Shown: positions 32,601 through 40,002, numbered from the stretch's first letter. The stretch: 40,386 nt of DNA from Mycolicibacterium llatzerense (GCF_000878195.1 NZ_JXST01000050.1:1-40386); one strand, 5' to 3'. Notes: a model not told the origin generated them from the sequence alone. Made by a program: numbers and translations.

Positions 32601-33034
32601 CAGAGCCCGTCACCGTACGCGTCCAGCGCATCATGCCGGCAGTGCCGGACGTGGTGTTCGGCGAATGGCTGGACGTCGAGTCACTGGCGGACTGGATGTG
32701 TCCGCGCCCCGACCGCTGTGTCGCCATCACCGTCGAACCGCACGTCGGGGGCAAGCTGCAGTTCGACGTCGAACACTCCGGCAGCCTCGTCCTGATCATC
32801 GGGCGCTTCCTGGAGATCGACCGTCCGCGTCTGCTGCGTTTCACGTGGAGCAATTCGAACTGGCCTGATCCGACGATGGCCAGCGTCGTCAACGTCACCT
32901 TCGAACCCCACGGCGAGGGCGAGACGCTGATGGCGATCGAGCACTCCCTGCTGCCGGCTCACGAACAGGAGAACTTCCACAATGGCTGGGAGCTCACCGC
33001 CCAACAGTTGGAGACGGTGCTGCGAGGGCGGTGA
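32597..33034 (+). CDS. SRPBCC / AHSA1-like protein
   Basis: The 145-residue protein has the AHSA1 pattern: VQRIMPAVPDVVFGEWLDVESLADWMCP, GGKLQFDVEHSG, GRFLEIDRPRLLRFTWSNS, and a C-terminal helix with the NFHNGWELTAQQLETVL motif typical of this clan. Function is unknown; likely binds a hydrophobic ligand. It is translationally coupled to the ArsR gene by ATGA overlap. The pair is a recurrent module that, with DUF899, may form a stress or detoxification unit. Confidence 0.9.
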   Translation: MTEPVTVRVQRIMPAVPDVVFGEWLDVESLADWMCPRPDRCVAITVEPHVGGKLQFDVEHSGSLVLIIGRFLEIDRPRLLRFTWSNSNWPDPTMASVVNVTFEPHGEGETLMAIEHSLLPAHEQENFHNGWELTAQQLETVLRGR

Positions 33035-33136
33035 CCGTCGTCCGCCGAATCTAGGCTGCCCCAAGGTCAATATCAGCTACCGTGCTACGGCGAACGCGTC
33101 GCTTGTCGTCCACGAATTGGCTGGCCGAAGGCTTCG

Positions 33137-33697
33137 TTAGGCAGTCCACTCAGGCGCGAACATCTCCAACTGTCCGCGCTGAGGTTCGCTGACCACCAGG
33201 TCCAGATTGTTGGCGCGTGGGTATATCTCCGCCGCCTCCCACTGGGCCGCAAGCACACTCGATGCAACCCCGAGTTGCACACCTCGCTCGAGCAGCTCAG
33301 CATGCAGACGCACAGCGTCGAACAAGAACACAGACTCGATACAGAACGGCCGGAGGGAATTGCGCGACGACGCTGCCGCAGCTTTTGGGCCCGTGAAGAC
33401 CAGGTAATAGTCAATGGGCACAGTCGTGTTCACATCGAGTAGTCCCTCGCGCTTTCCATACGCCTTTACGTTAACGGTGCGACCGGACAGCTCGCCCGTC
33501 GTGAAGTGGCCGTCGTAGCCCGAGGCGTTCGCGGCCTGCTCCAGCTCGACATCAAAAACCCGGGACGCGATCCACTCGCCGATATGTCCAGGAAGTGCAG
33601 GCCTGCCCAACAGCCGTCCCAGTCGAGCATCGAGCGCATTCCGTTCACGAAGCAGCGCCGCAAGCTCGGCGAGGTCAATATCGTCACGCTGATCCAT
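33137..33697 (-). CDS. DUF6998-like protein with restriction-fold-like core
   Basis: The 186-residue protein has an N-terminal helix (LAELAALLRERNALDARLGRLLGRPALPGHIGEWIASRVFDVEL), then YDGHF and TVNVKAYGKREGL, followed by IDYYLVFTGP and a helix ending in AAQWEAAEIYPRANN. I recall this layout as a widespread uncharacterised family (probably DUF6998). The spacing of E41, D62 and N76-V-K78 resembles the PD-(D/E)XK nuclease core (helix GxxGE, acidic strand, xxK), with Asn replacing the usual second acid, so it may be a degenerate or inactive nuclease or a DNA-binding partner. It is divergent from the BglII-type enzyme, 58 bp away. Confidence 0.75.
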   Translation of the reverse strand: MDQRDDIDLAELAALLRERNALDARLGRLLGRPALPGHIGEWIASRVFDVELEQAANASGYDGHFTTGELSGRTVNVKAYGKREGLLDVNTTVPIDYYLVFTGPKAAAASSRNSLRPFCIESVFLFDAVRLHAELLERGVQLGVASSVLAAQWEAAEIYPRANNLDLVVSEPQRGQLEMFAPEWTA

Positions 33698-33755
33698 TCG
33701 ATGACGATTGCACAGGCGTCAAGTCCCCGAGGTGTCCCACTGCTACCGTCGCCCC

Positions 33756-34496
33756 GTGGATCTGACGGACTCGTACACCCGCGTGCTGCCGCCGCACATC
33801 CGCGACCGGTACGAGTTCATCGAGACCCGCAACGCCGCCGCGATCCTGGCCGCCACCAACCCGCAGCGGTTCGACGAGCTCCTCAGCGCCCTGCACGAAT
33901 TTCAGCTGCGCACCGACGACCTCGTCCAACCAGGGGGCCAGGAGACCGAGCTGGCAGCGCGGCTCAACACCGCCTTCCGCGACAAGGGCTGGCGCGAGGC
34001 ACGCGTCGACACCCGTATCCGCCTCGAGCTGCGCAAGATGCCGCACAAGCCCGCCGGCGAAGCGCACCCCACCCTGGCGGACACCGAGGTGTTCAACGAG
34101 GGCTACAAGGTCGACAACTTCGTCGACCGGCTGGCACTCGATGTGGAGTGGAATGCCAAGGACGGCAACCTCGATCGCGATCTCAGCGCCTACCGCGCGC
34201 TGTACGACGCGGCGCTGATCGACGTCGCCGTCATCATCACCCGCACCCAGACCGACCTGCGCACCCTGGGCTACCGGCTGGGCATCGAAGCCGGCATGGA
34301 CGACGAGCGCGCCCGCCGGATTCTGGCCACCACGACCACCACCAACACCGAGAAACTGCGGCCGCGGATGCAACGCGGCGACAGTGGCGGCTGCCCGCTG
34401 CTGGCGGTCGCGATCTGCGCCCGTACCTGGGTTCAGCACGCTCCGAACCCTGAGGCTGCCGAAACAACACCCGACATCGGGCTCTGGGAGACCTGA
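33756..34496 (+). CDS. BglII/BstYI-type type II restriction endonuclease
   Basis: The 246-residue protein follows the BglII/BstYI family: VLPPHIRDRYEF at the start, LNTAFRDKGWREARVDTRIRLEL, then the core KVDNFVDRLALDVEWNAKDGNLDRDL with D120/D124/D129 and E131-W-N133, and VIITR. In the family, cleavage is within a GATC-centred palindrome (BglII A^GATCT; BstYI R^GATCY). The E-x-N signature replaces the E-x-Q of BglII, as in many homologues from memory. GTG 33756 is chosen because it starts directly at the conserved block; an open frame to 33708 adds non-conserved sequence. It may be leaderless. The MT-A70 methyltransferase at 37154 is the probable partner, unusually separated by two genes. Confidence 0.85.
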   Translation: MDLTDSYTRVLPPHIRDRYEFIETRNAAAILAATNPQRFDELLSALHEFQLRTDDLVQPGGQETELAARLNTAFRDKGWREARVDTRIRLELRKMPHKPAGEAHPTLADTEVFNEGYKVDNFVDRLALDVEWNAKDGNLDRDLSAYRALYDAALIDVAVIITRTQTDLRTLGYRLGIEAGMDDERARRILATTTTTNTEKLRPRMQRGDSGGCPLLAVAICARTWVQHAPNPEAAETTPDIGLWET

Positions 34497-34561
34497 CCTG
34501 TCAGCCCCGGTCGATAGTCTCTCGGCTGTAGGGGATCAGCAACGGGAGGTCGGAGGTCGCG

Positions 34562-35554
34562 GTGGTTGAGCCGCACGGTATGGGTAAGGCCGGGGGAGGC
34601 TTTGGCAAGACGGTTGGCGACATCAGCAAGTTCGCGCGAAGAACCTCAGCGCAGTTGTTCGAGCAGGCCGGCGAATTCATGGACGCTGCTGTGGACAGCG
34701 TTGAGAAGCTGACAGCGAAGGAATCGGACCCATACGCCGAGGCCATCGCCGAGTACAACGCCGCGTTCGTCGCGATGAACGACAAAGGTCAGTCCGTCCT
34801 ACGCCAGCGTGAGCGCTCGACGGACCTGGTCGAGCTCGTCGAGCTGCTCGTGAACAGCATCGCCAATACTCCGAAATCATTTGAGGCTGACTTCGACGAG
34901 ATCGACGTCCACAAGGAACAGTTCCTGGACGCGGAGGAATTCGCCCGGAAGGACCTCGAAGCAGCACGAGTTTCAGCCGCCAGCGCCGGAGTTGGGGTGA
35001 CGGCGGGCGCTGCGGTCGCGAGCGTGGCCCCGACCGCAGCGATTTGGGTCGCTACCACCTTCGGCACTGCATCGACCGGTACCGCGATCTCTACCCTCTC
35101 CGGGGCCGTCGCGACCAAGGCGGCTCTCGCATGGCTCGGCGGCGGCACGGTAGCAGCCGGCGGAGGAGGAACTGCTGCAGGCAGCGCCCTGCTCGCACTC
35201 GCAGGCCCTATCGGCTGGACGGTGGCGGGAGCCTCTCTCCTGGCCTCGATCGCGGTCTTCGCCAAGCAGAAGTCCGACAATCGAGAGGCGCAGCAGGCCG
35301 CATTGACCGCGGTGAAGCAGAACACCGCGCTCATAAAGGGCCTGGAGGCCAGCATCGACGATCTCCTCGAGCGCACCGTCTCCATTCGTGAACTGCTCAT
35401 GAAGAGCTACGGCGAAGCGGTGGAGTTCTTCGGTGCCGATTTCCGCGCGCTGTCAGCGCCGCAGCAGTCCCGGCTCGCCGCGCTGGTCAACACCACCAAG
35501 GCGTGTGCGGCCCTGCTAAGCACGCGCATCACGCCAGATGCCGCTGATGAGTGA
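34562..35554 (+). CDS. Uncharacterised protein with central Gly/Ala-rich hydrophobic segment (island gene A)
   Basis: The 330-residue protein has a helical N-terminal region (about 15-140, likely coiled coil). A long Gly/Ala/Thr-rich hydrophobic stretch follows (about 142-235) with TFGTASTGTAISTLSG, AALAWLGGG and AGPIGWTVAGASLLAS, which could form membrane hairpins. A second helical region (about 240-315) ends the protein. I recognise the hydrophobic core as recurring in many bacterial hypothetical proteins but know of no function. The GTG at 34562 has GGAGG five bases upstream. The gene overlaps the next by 8 bp or more, so A and B are a translationally coupled pair. The overall form suggests a membrane-active or pore-like protein. 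It also has noticeably less GC-rich sequence than its neighbours, hinting at transfer. Confidence 0.8.
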   Translation: MVEPHGMGKAGGGFGKTVGDISKFARRTSAQLFEQAGEFMDAAVDSVEKLTAKESDPYAEAIAEYNAAFVAMNDKGQSVLRQRERSTDLVELVELLVNSIANTPKSFEADFDEIDVHKEQFLDAEEFARKDLEAARVSAASAGVGVTAGAAVASVAPTAAIWVATTFGTASTGTAISTLSGAVATKAALAWLGGGTVAAGGGGTAAGSALLALAGPIGWTVAGASLLASIAVFAKQKSDNREAQQAALTAVKQNTALIKGLEASIDDLLERTVSIRELLMKSYGEAVEFFGADFRALSAPQQSRLAALVNTTKACAALLSTRITPDAADE

Positions 35555-37004
35555 CACCGCGAAACTCGCGAAGAGCAACCAGGAGCAGGCCGTCGCTTCG
35601 TGGGTGAACTACTTGAATCAACTTCGACTGGACACCTTGCTGGGCGCATTGAGACGGCAGGATCAGAATCTCCGCGACGCGCTCGCCAGCGTCGCTGAGG
35701 CAACTCGCACCATCGACCTCGAAGTGGTCGCCGCTGACCGCGGCGGAGTCAAGGGCATGCACGGCTTCATCGCAGAAGTCGCCGAGGTGGGCGTCGGCAA
35801 CGCTCGGAGTCAGGTCCTCGGAGGGGGACGCGTCTACCAGTGGGTTGATGACAACGGACCTGTGGACCTAATGCGCAGCGGCGTGGCGATTCAGCAGAAG
35901 TTCGTCGCGGCCGGTGGTCGATTCGGCCTGGGCGCCATCGAGGAACACCTCCGGAAGTATCCCGACTTCGTGGCAAATGGCGGGAAGTACCAAATCCCGA
36001 GCGACCACTTCGAAATGATCCACACGCTGTGGGCCATGCCACCCGATCAGGCGAATAGGCTGACGAACGCCGACGGAGGCCCGTCACTCAGAGACTGGAA
36101 GCGCGTGCAGGCCTTCTTCGAAGAGCGATCCATCGGGATCGAGTCGCTGGAGCCGTCGCAACTGAAATACAGCGAGGTGCAGAGGGGCACCATCGGCGCA
36201 ACGATGAAGGCGCAGGAGGATTCCATCCGCGCAACCGACCAGCGCCTGCGAGATGACGCTTACCAGGAGAGCCGGCCGACGTCGGCAGAGGCCGCGAACG
36301 CCACGCTCGTCGCCGCAGCCGTCGAGGGCGGCACCGCCTTGGTGCAGGCCGTGGTTGAGAAGCGCCGCGCGGGTAAGGAACTCAAGGACTTCACTGGTGA
36401 GGACTGGACCTCCATTGCGGGCGAGACCGGCTGCGGTGCGATCAAGGGCAGTGTCCGAGGGCTCAGTGTCTACACGCTCACGAACTTCACCGCGACGTCC
36501 GCGGCGGTCGCCAGCTCGATGGTCACCGCTGCGTTCGGCGTAGCGGAGCAGGCGAACAAGCTCCGCCGCGGCGAGATCGATGAGTTGGAGTTCATTGAGA
36601 ACGCCGAGCTCGTCTCTCTGGAAGCCGCCGTCAGCGCGCTGTCTTCTTTCGTCGGACAAGCGCTGATTCCGGTACCCGTACTCGGCGCCGTGATCGGCAA
36701 CACCGTCGGCAACATCATGTACAACGCGGTGTCGTCCTCCCTCTCCGAGCGCGAGGCAGCGCTGATCGAGCGCTACCTCGATGAGCAACGCACGCTGGAC
36801 GATCAACTGGCGGCCGAATACCAGGACCTCATCGGACAGCTCGACGCGAGCATGTCCGACTACCTCGGGGTGCTCGAACGGGCGTTCTCACCCGATTTGG
36901 AGAGCGCCCTCGCCGGATCGGTGCAGCTCGCGCTGTATCTCGGCGTGGCCTCGCACGAGGTCCTGGATTCCGAGGAGAAGGTCATCGCTTACTTCCTGAA
37001 CTAG
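35547..37004 (+). CDS. Putative nuclease-domain protein with hydrophobic C-terminal half (island gene B)
   Basis: The 485-residue protein has two parts. Residues about 65-155 hold GVKGMHGFIAEVAEVG, DNGPVDLMRSGVAIQQKF and GGKYQIPSDHF. The arrangement of G-x-x-G-F-x-A-E77, D107 and Q117-Q-K resembles the PD-(D/E)XK nuclease core with Gln in place of the second acid. Residues about 300-425 contain two Gly/Ala-rich hydrophobic segments (GAIKGSVRGLSVYTLTN; SSFVGQALIPVPVLGAVIGNTVGN). Between and after them are long charged helices. No proven function is known to me. ATG 35547 overlaps the stop of gene A (ATGAGTGA); ATG 35538 would add three residues. It probably works together with A, either as a membrane-linked nuclease effector or a toxin. 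Confidence 0.78.
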   Translation: MSDTAKLAKSNQEQAVASWVNYLNQLRLDTLLGALRRQDQNLRDALASVAEATRTIDLEVVAADRGGVKGMHGFIAEVAEVGVGNARSQVLGGGRVYQWVDDNGPVDLMRSGVAIQQKFVAAGGRFGLGAIEEHLRKYPDFVANGGKYQIPSDHFEMIHTLWAMPPDQANRLTNADGGPSLRDWKRVQAFFEERSIGIESLEPSQLKYSEVQRGTIGATMKAQEDSIRATDQRLRDDAYQESRPTSAEAANATLVAAAVEGGTALVQAVVEKRRAGKELKDFTGEDWTSIAGETGCGAIKGSVRGLSVYTLTNFTATSAAVASSMVTAAFGVAEQANKLRRGEIDELEFIENAELVSLEAAVSALSSFVGQALIPVPVLGAVIGNTVGNIMYNAVSSSLSEREAALIERYLDEQRTLDDQLAAEYQDLIGQLDASMSDYLGVLERAFSPDLESALAGSVQLALYLGVASHEVLDSEEKVIAYFLN

Positions 37005-37153
37005 CGATTGGCAGACGACACGGGCGAACGACAGCGATGCTGCCCCAACCCGCGCCGAAATCAGCCGTCCCGAAAATGTCGGTGTCATCGCCTACGATTT
37101 CGTGAAGATCTTCTCCGTTCGAAAAGATCTAATTCGAAGGTAGGAGTGTCAAC
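37005..37153 (+). promoter_or_regulatory. Leader of the methyltransferase gene with AGATCT and TTCGAA palindromes
   Basis: This 149-bp gap contains GAAGATCTTC (37104-37113, a perfect 10-bp palindrome), TTCGAA (37118-37123), AGATCT (37125-37130) and TTCGAA (37132-37137), then the ribosome site GGTAGGAG (37139-37146) seven bases before the GTG at 37154. AGATCT is the recognition sequence of BglII. The clustered palindromes look like a regulatory region for the methyltransferase. No small gene is visible here. Confidence 0.65.
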
Positions 37154-38005
37154 GTGGCGAAACGCAGCGACCAGGAACAGGCCGCTCCCCTGCGCGATAT
37201 CGCCGCGCCGCCGCCGCTGCCCTCCGTCGACGGCGGCTGGAAGACCGTATTGGCCGATCCCCCTTGGCGTTTCACCAACCGGACCGGCAAGGTCGCGCCG
37301 GAACACCGGCGCCTGGACCGCTACTCCACCCTCGACCTCGACGCCATCTGCGACATCCCGGTGTCCACCGTCGCGGCACGCGACTCGCATCTGTACCTGT
37401 GGGTGCCCAACGCGCTGCTGCCCGAGGGGCTCCGCGTGATGGAGGCCTGGGGCTACCGCTACGTCTCCAACGTCATCTGGGCCAAGCGGCGCAAGGACGG
37501 CGGGCCCGACGGCCGCGGTGTCGGCTTCTACTTCCGCAACGTCACCGAGATCATCCTGTTCGGTGTGCGCGGCAGCATGCGCACGCTGCCGCACGCCCGC
37601 AGCCAGGTCAACATGATCGAGACCCGCAAGCGCGAGCACTCCCGCAAGCCCGACGAGCAGTACGGCTTCATCGAGGCCTGCTCCCCCGGCCCGTACCTGG
37701 AACTGTTCGCCCGGCACCCGCAGCCGGGCTGGACCGCCTGGGGCGACGAGTCCGCCGACGACGTCACGCCGCGCGGCCAGGTGCACAAGGGCTACGCCGG
37801 CGGCGCCATCGACGTGCCACCCGTGACCAAGCACGTTCGGCTGGACCCGACGACGTCCGAACGCATCGGCAAGGAACTGCGCATCCGCTACGAGAACGGC
37901 GAGAGCATCCGCCAGCTCGCCGAGGAGACCGGCTACGGCATCACCCGCGTGCGCGGACTGCTGGAGCGGGCCGGCACCACGTTCCGCGGTCGCGGGCCGC
38001 AATAG
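37154..38005 (+). CDS. MT-A70 family adenine DNA methyltransferase with C-terminal HTH
   Basis: The 283-residue protein has the MT-A70 catalytic motif DPPW (35-38), WVPNALLPEGLRVMEAWGYRY, NVIWAKRR, and the SAM-linked SRKPDEQYGFIEACSPGPYLELFAR. A C-terminal segment of about 50 residues (from about 232) with ELRIRYENGESIRQLAEETGYGITRVRGLLE is a helix-turn-helix that I know mainly as a stand-alone small actinobacterial protein. It would methylate N6 of adenine, most likely protecting the target of the upstream BglII-type enzyme. The GTG has a strong ribosome site. The fused HTH may direct it to DNA or regulate its own leader. A strong hairpin follows. Confidence 0.9.
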   Translation: MAKRSDQEQAAPLRDIAAPPPLPSVDGGWKTVLADPPWRFTNRTGKVAPEHRRLDRYSTLDLDAICDIPVSTVAARDSHLYLWVPNALLPEGLRVMEAWGYRYVSNVIWAKRRKDGGPDGRGVGFYFRNVTEIILFGVRGSMRTLPHARSQVNMIETRKREHSRKPDEQYGFIEACSPGPYLELFARHPQPGWTAWGDESADDVTPRGQVHKGYAGGAIDVPPVTKHVRLDPTTSERIGKELRIRYENGESIRQLAEETGYGITRVRGLLERAGTTFRGRGPQ

Positions 38006-38007
38006 AG

Positions 38008-38035
38008 AATGGGCCCCGCCGAAGCGGGGCCCATT
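38008..38035. terminator. 12-bp GC-rich hairpin between convergent genes
   Basis: AATGGGCCCCG (38008-38018) pairs perfectly with 38025-38035, and one more C-G pair closes a CGAA tetraloop. It lies just after the methyltransferase stop and before the GH16 stop on the other strand, so it can stop transcription from both sides. Confidence 0.85.
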
Positions 38036-38051
38036 GACAGTTGTCGGCGGT

Positions 38052-38900
38052 CTACCAGACCCGCACGTAGTCGACGAGCATCTCGGCCGGGTAGCTGCCG
38101 CCCTTGGGGTCGCCGCCACCGGAACCGGACACAGCCAGGTTAAGCACCGGGAACACCGAGTAGCCGGGCAGGTTGAACGGCCAGTCGTCCAGCGAGTTCG
38201 CAGGCACGAAGAAGTACGGCTGCATGCCCTCGGCGTAGTCCTGCCAGAACGACATACCGGCGTCGTTCCAGGTGACGCGCCAGGTGTGCCAGCCGCCGTC
38301 GATGGGGTGCGGGTGGGTATCGAACGACGTGCCGTCCGACCGCGCGTGCACGGTCGTGCCCGACGGCCATTCGCCGTTGCCGTACCACTCGGCCAGGTCG
38401 ATCTCGCCACCGACGACGGGGTGATCGTTGGACAGCCACCAGGCCGGCCAGCAACCGTTGGTCAGGCAGTTGAACTTGATCCGGGCTTCCCAGGTGGTGT
38501 TGATGCCACCCCAGAAGGTGCCGAAGACCTTGCCGCTCGTGTACCTACCGTTGGCGTCGCGCGTGGCGCGGATGACCAGGTTGCCCTTGCCGTCCAGGAA
38601 GACGTGCTCCCGGTCGTCGCGGTACTGGCCCATGTTCTCCGGGCGGTCCCAGAACACCGGGTTCTTGATGGTCTCGCGCTGCGGGGAGATGTTCCACTTG
38701 CCGGGGTCGGGCCGCGAACCAGCGGGGCCGTCGAACTCGTCGTGGAAGATGTAGGAAGGCGTTTGCGCGGCCGGCGGCGGGGCCAGCGGCGGCGTGGGCG
38801 AACTGCCCGGTTGGGGATCCGCCAGAGCGGCGGGGGACGGCATCGCGGCGGCGGCCAACAGGCCCAGCCCCGACGCGCGCATCAAGTTACGACGATCCAT
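38052..38900 (-). CDS. Tat-exported family 16 glycoside hydrolase (beta-1,3-glucanase-like)
   Basis: The 282-residue protein has a twin-arginine signal (MDRRNLMRASGLGLLAAAAM), a Pro-rich linker (about 28-48), and a GH16 jelly-roll with catalytic E166-I-D168-L-A-E171. The aromatic WPAWWLSND and DGGWHTWRVTW strands are typical of the family. It likely hydrolyses beta-1,3- or mixed beta-glucans outside the cell; the M. tuberculosis homologue by position is Rv0315. ATG 38900 is chosen because the Tat motif follows directly. It is convergent with the methyltransferase. Confidence 0.92.
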   Translation of the reverse strand: MDRRNLMRASGLGLLAAAAMPSPAALADPQPGSSPTPPLAPPPAAQTPSYIFHDEFDGPAGSRPDPGKWNISPQRETIKNPVFWDRPENMGQYRDDREHVFLDGKGNLVIRATRDANGRYTSGKVFGTFWGGINTTWEARIKFNCLTNGCWPAWWLSNDHPVVGGEIDLAEWYGNGEWPSGTTVHARSDGTSFDTHPHPIDGGWHTWRVTWNDAGMSFWQDYAEGMQPYFFVPANSLDDWPFNLPGYSVFPVLNLAVSGSGGGDPKGGSYPAEMLVDYVRVW

Positions 38901-39173
38901 TTCCGGCACAGTGGAATATACAAGCCGCTCAGGCAGACTTGACGCAACTTGCGACACGCTTGAAATCACCTGTCAGAGTGGAATTCTCATCGTCTTCGGG
39001 CATGCCTCAGCACGCCGTCAGCAAAACATGGTTCATGCGAAATATCGGCGCCAGCCAGCGAGTCCATGGCGAACTCTCCGAATCAGCAATGTCGAGCCGC
39101 CGGATTTACGGCCAAAAGCGTATTCGACGCCGCCGAAAAAAACTGAAACCGTCCGGTAACAACCGGTTCCGGT
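38901..39173. other. Intergenic region upstream of GH16
   Basis: These 273 bp should hold the GH16 promoter and the 3' end of the PASTA-protein transcript. Apart from the hairpin and T run near 39136-39166 I see no gene or repeat. Confidence 0.5.
39136..39166 (-). terminator. Hairpin with T run after the PASTA-protein gene
   Basis: On the minus strand CCGGT-TGTT-ACCGG (39166 to 39153) is followed after about ten bases by TTTTTTT (39142 to 39136). It lies 8-38 bp beyond the minus-strand stop at 39174. The stem is short, but the T run makes an intrinsic terminator plausible. Confidence 0.5.
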
Positions 39174-39644
39174 TCAGCGTCCGGACTGCTGACCCTCCCA
39201 GACCTGGCCCGCTTGGGCAGCCGCAGCCGCCTCGGCGGCAGCGGACGACGACGCGGCGGCCGCAGCCGCCGATGCCGACGCAGACGCGTACGCCTGCGAG
39301 CCCGCCGGGCTGCCCAGCGAGTTGCCGGGGTTGCCCGGGGTGGCGAACGCGGCCTCACAGTTCAGCGACAGCAAAACCTGATTGCTGCTCGAACCGCCAC
39401 TGTTGGCCGGCGCCGAGACCGTGCGGGCGACCTGATTGGTCACCACACAGCTCGGCCACTGGAGCTGATCGCCCACCGTCGTCGACACCAACGGCTTGAA
39501 ACCCGCGCTGGCCAGCGCAGATCGTGCGTCGCTGAATTTCTGGCCGACCACATTGGGTGCAGAGCCGGCGGAGGCCACGCCACTGCACATCAACGCAACA
39601 GCACCCAGCGACGTTGCCGCAGCAACACCCCATGCAGTTTTCAT
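39174..39644 (-). CDS. Secreted single-PASTA-domain protein with Ala/Ser tail
   Basis: The 156-residue protein has a Sec signal peptide (about 1-26, MKTAWGVAAATSLGAVALMC then SGVASA), a PASTA-like domain (PNVVGQKFSDARSALASAGFKPLVSTTVGD, followed by VVTNQ), two cysteines (PSCVVT and LNCEAA) that may pair, and an Ala/Ser-rich low-complexity tail of about 40 residues. PASTA domains bind peptidoglycan fragments or beta-lactams in kinases and penicillin-binding proteins. Here the domain is alone, so a soluble cell-wall-binding or sensing role is possible. ATG 39644 fits the signal peptide. It lies 6 bp from the preceding minus-strand gene, so they are likely co-transcribed. Confidence 0.82.
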   Translation of the reverse strand: MKTAWGVAAATSLGAVALMCSGVASAGSAPNVVGQKFSDARSALASAGFKPLVSTTVGDQLQWPSCVVTNQVARTVSAPANSGGSSSNQVLLSLNCEAAFATPGNPGNSLGSPAGSQAYASASASAAAAAASSSAAAEAAAAAQAGQVWEGQQSGR

Positions 39645-39650
39645 AGGCGC

Positions 39651-39902
39651 CTATCCTGCCTTAATTGCCGGCGCGGCGCTCATTGTCGGCGCAGTTGAAG
39701 TCGCCGGTGCCCACGTCTGCGTCGCGCCGATGTTCACATCCGGCACTTCAGGCTTGTTGAAAACGGTGTTGGTCGGAGCGTGGTCAGAACCTGCGACCGC
39801 GCCGCCGTCGGTGACTCCGGCGGCAACCGCGCCGATCACACCGACAGCTACCATCGCCGCGGCGCCGACCAGGCCCACCAAACGAGTTCTTGCCAAATTC
39901 AT
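39651..39902 (-). CDS. Small exported or membrane-anchored Ala/Pro/Thr-rich protein
   Basis: The 83-residue protein begins with MNLARTRLVGLVGAAAMVAV, a positively charged N-terminus followed by a hydrophobic segment (about 8-28, signal peptide or anchor). A short polar part follows (HAPTNTVFNKPEVPDVNIGATQTW) and an Ala/Pro/Thr/Ser end. No family is recognised. ATG 39902 is chosen; an ATG at 39920 would add six residues. It is 6 bp upstream of the PASTA gene on the same strand, suggesting an envelope-related pair. Confidence 0.68.
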   Translation of the reverse strand: MNLARTRLVGLVGAAAMVAVGVIGAVAAGVTDGGAVAGSDHAPTNTVFNKPEVPDVNIGATQTWAPATSTAPTMSAAPAIKAG

Positions 39903-40002
39903 AGAACAAGGTTCCCGCATTCGTGATATGCGGGCAAGTTAAATTCCTGTTCACACCACATTCTGACGCTCACGTCAATAGCGATTGACGCAGTTCAAAT
40001 CA

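Noticed and set aside
33506..34453. 315-codon frame overlapping the DUF6998-like and BglII-type genes
   Set aside because: Arg/Pro-rich shadow; both overlapped genes have recognisable families.
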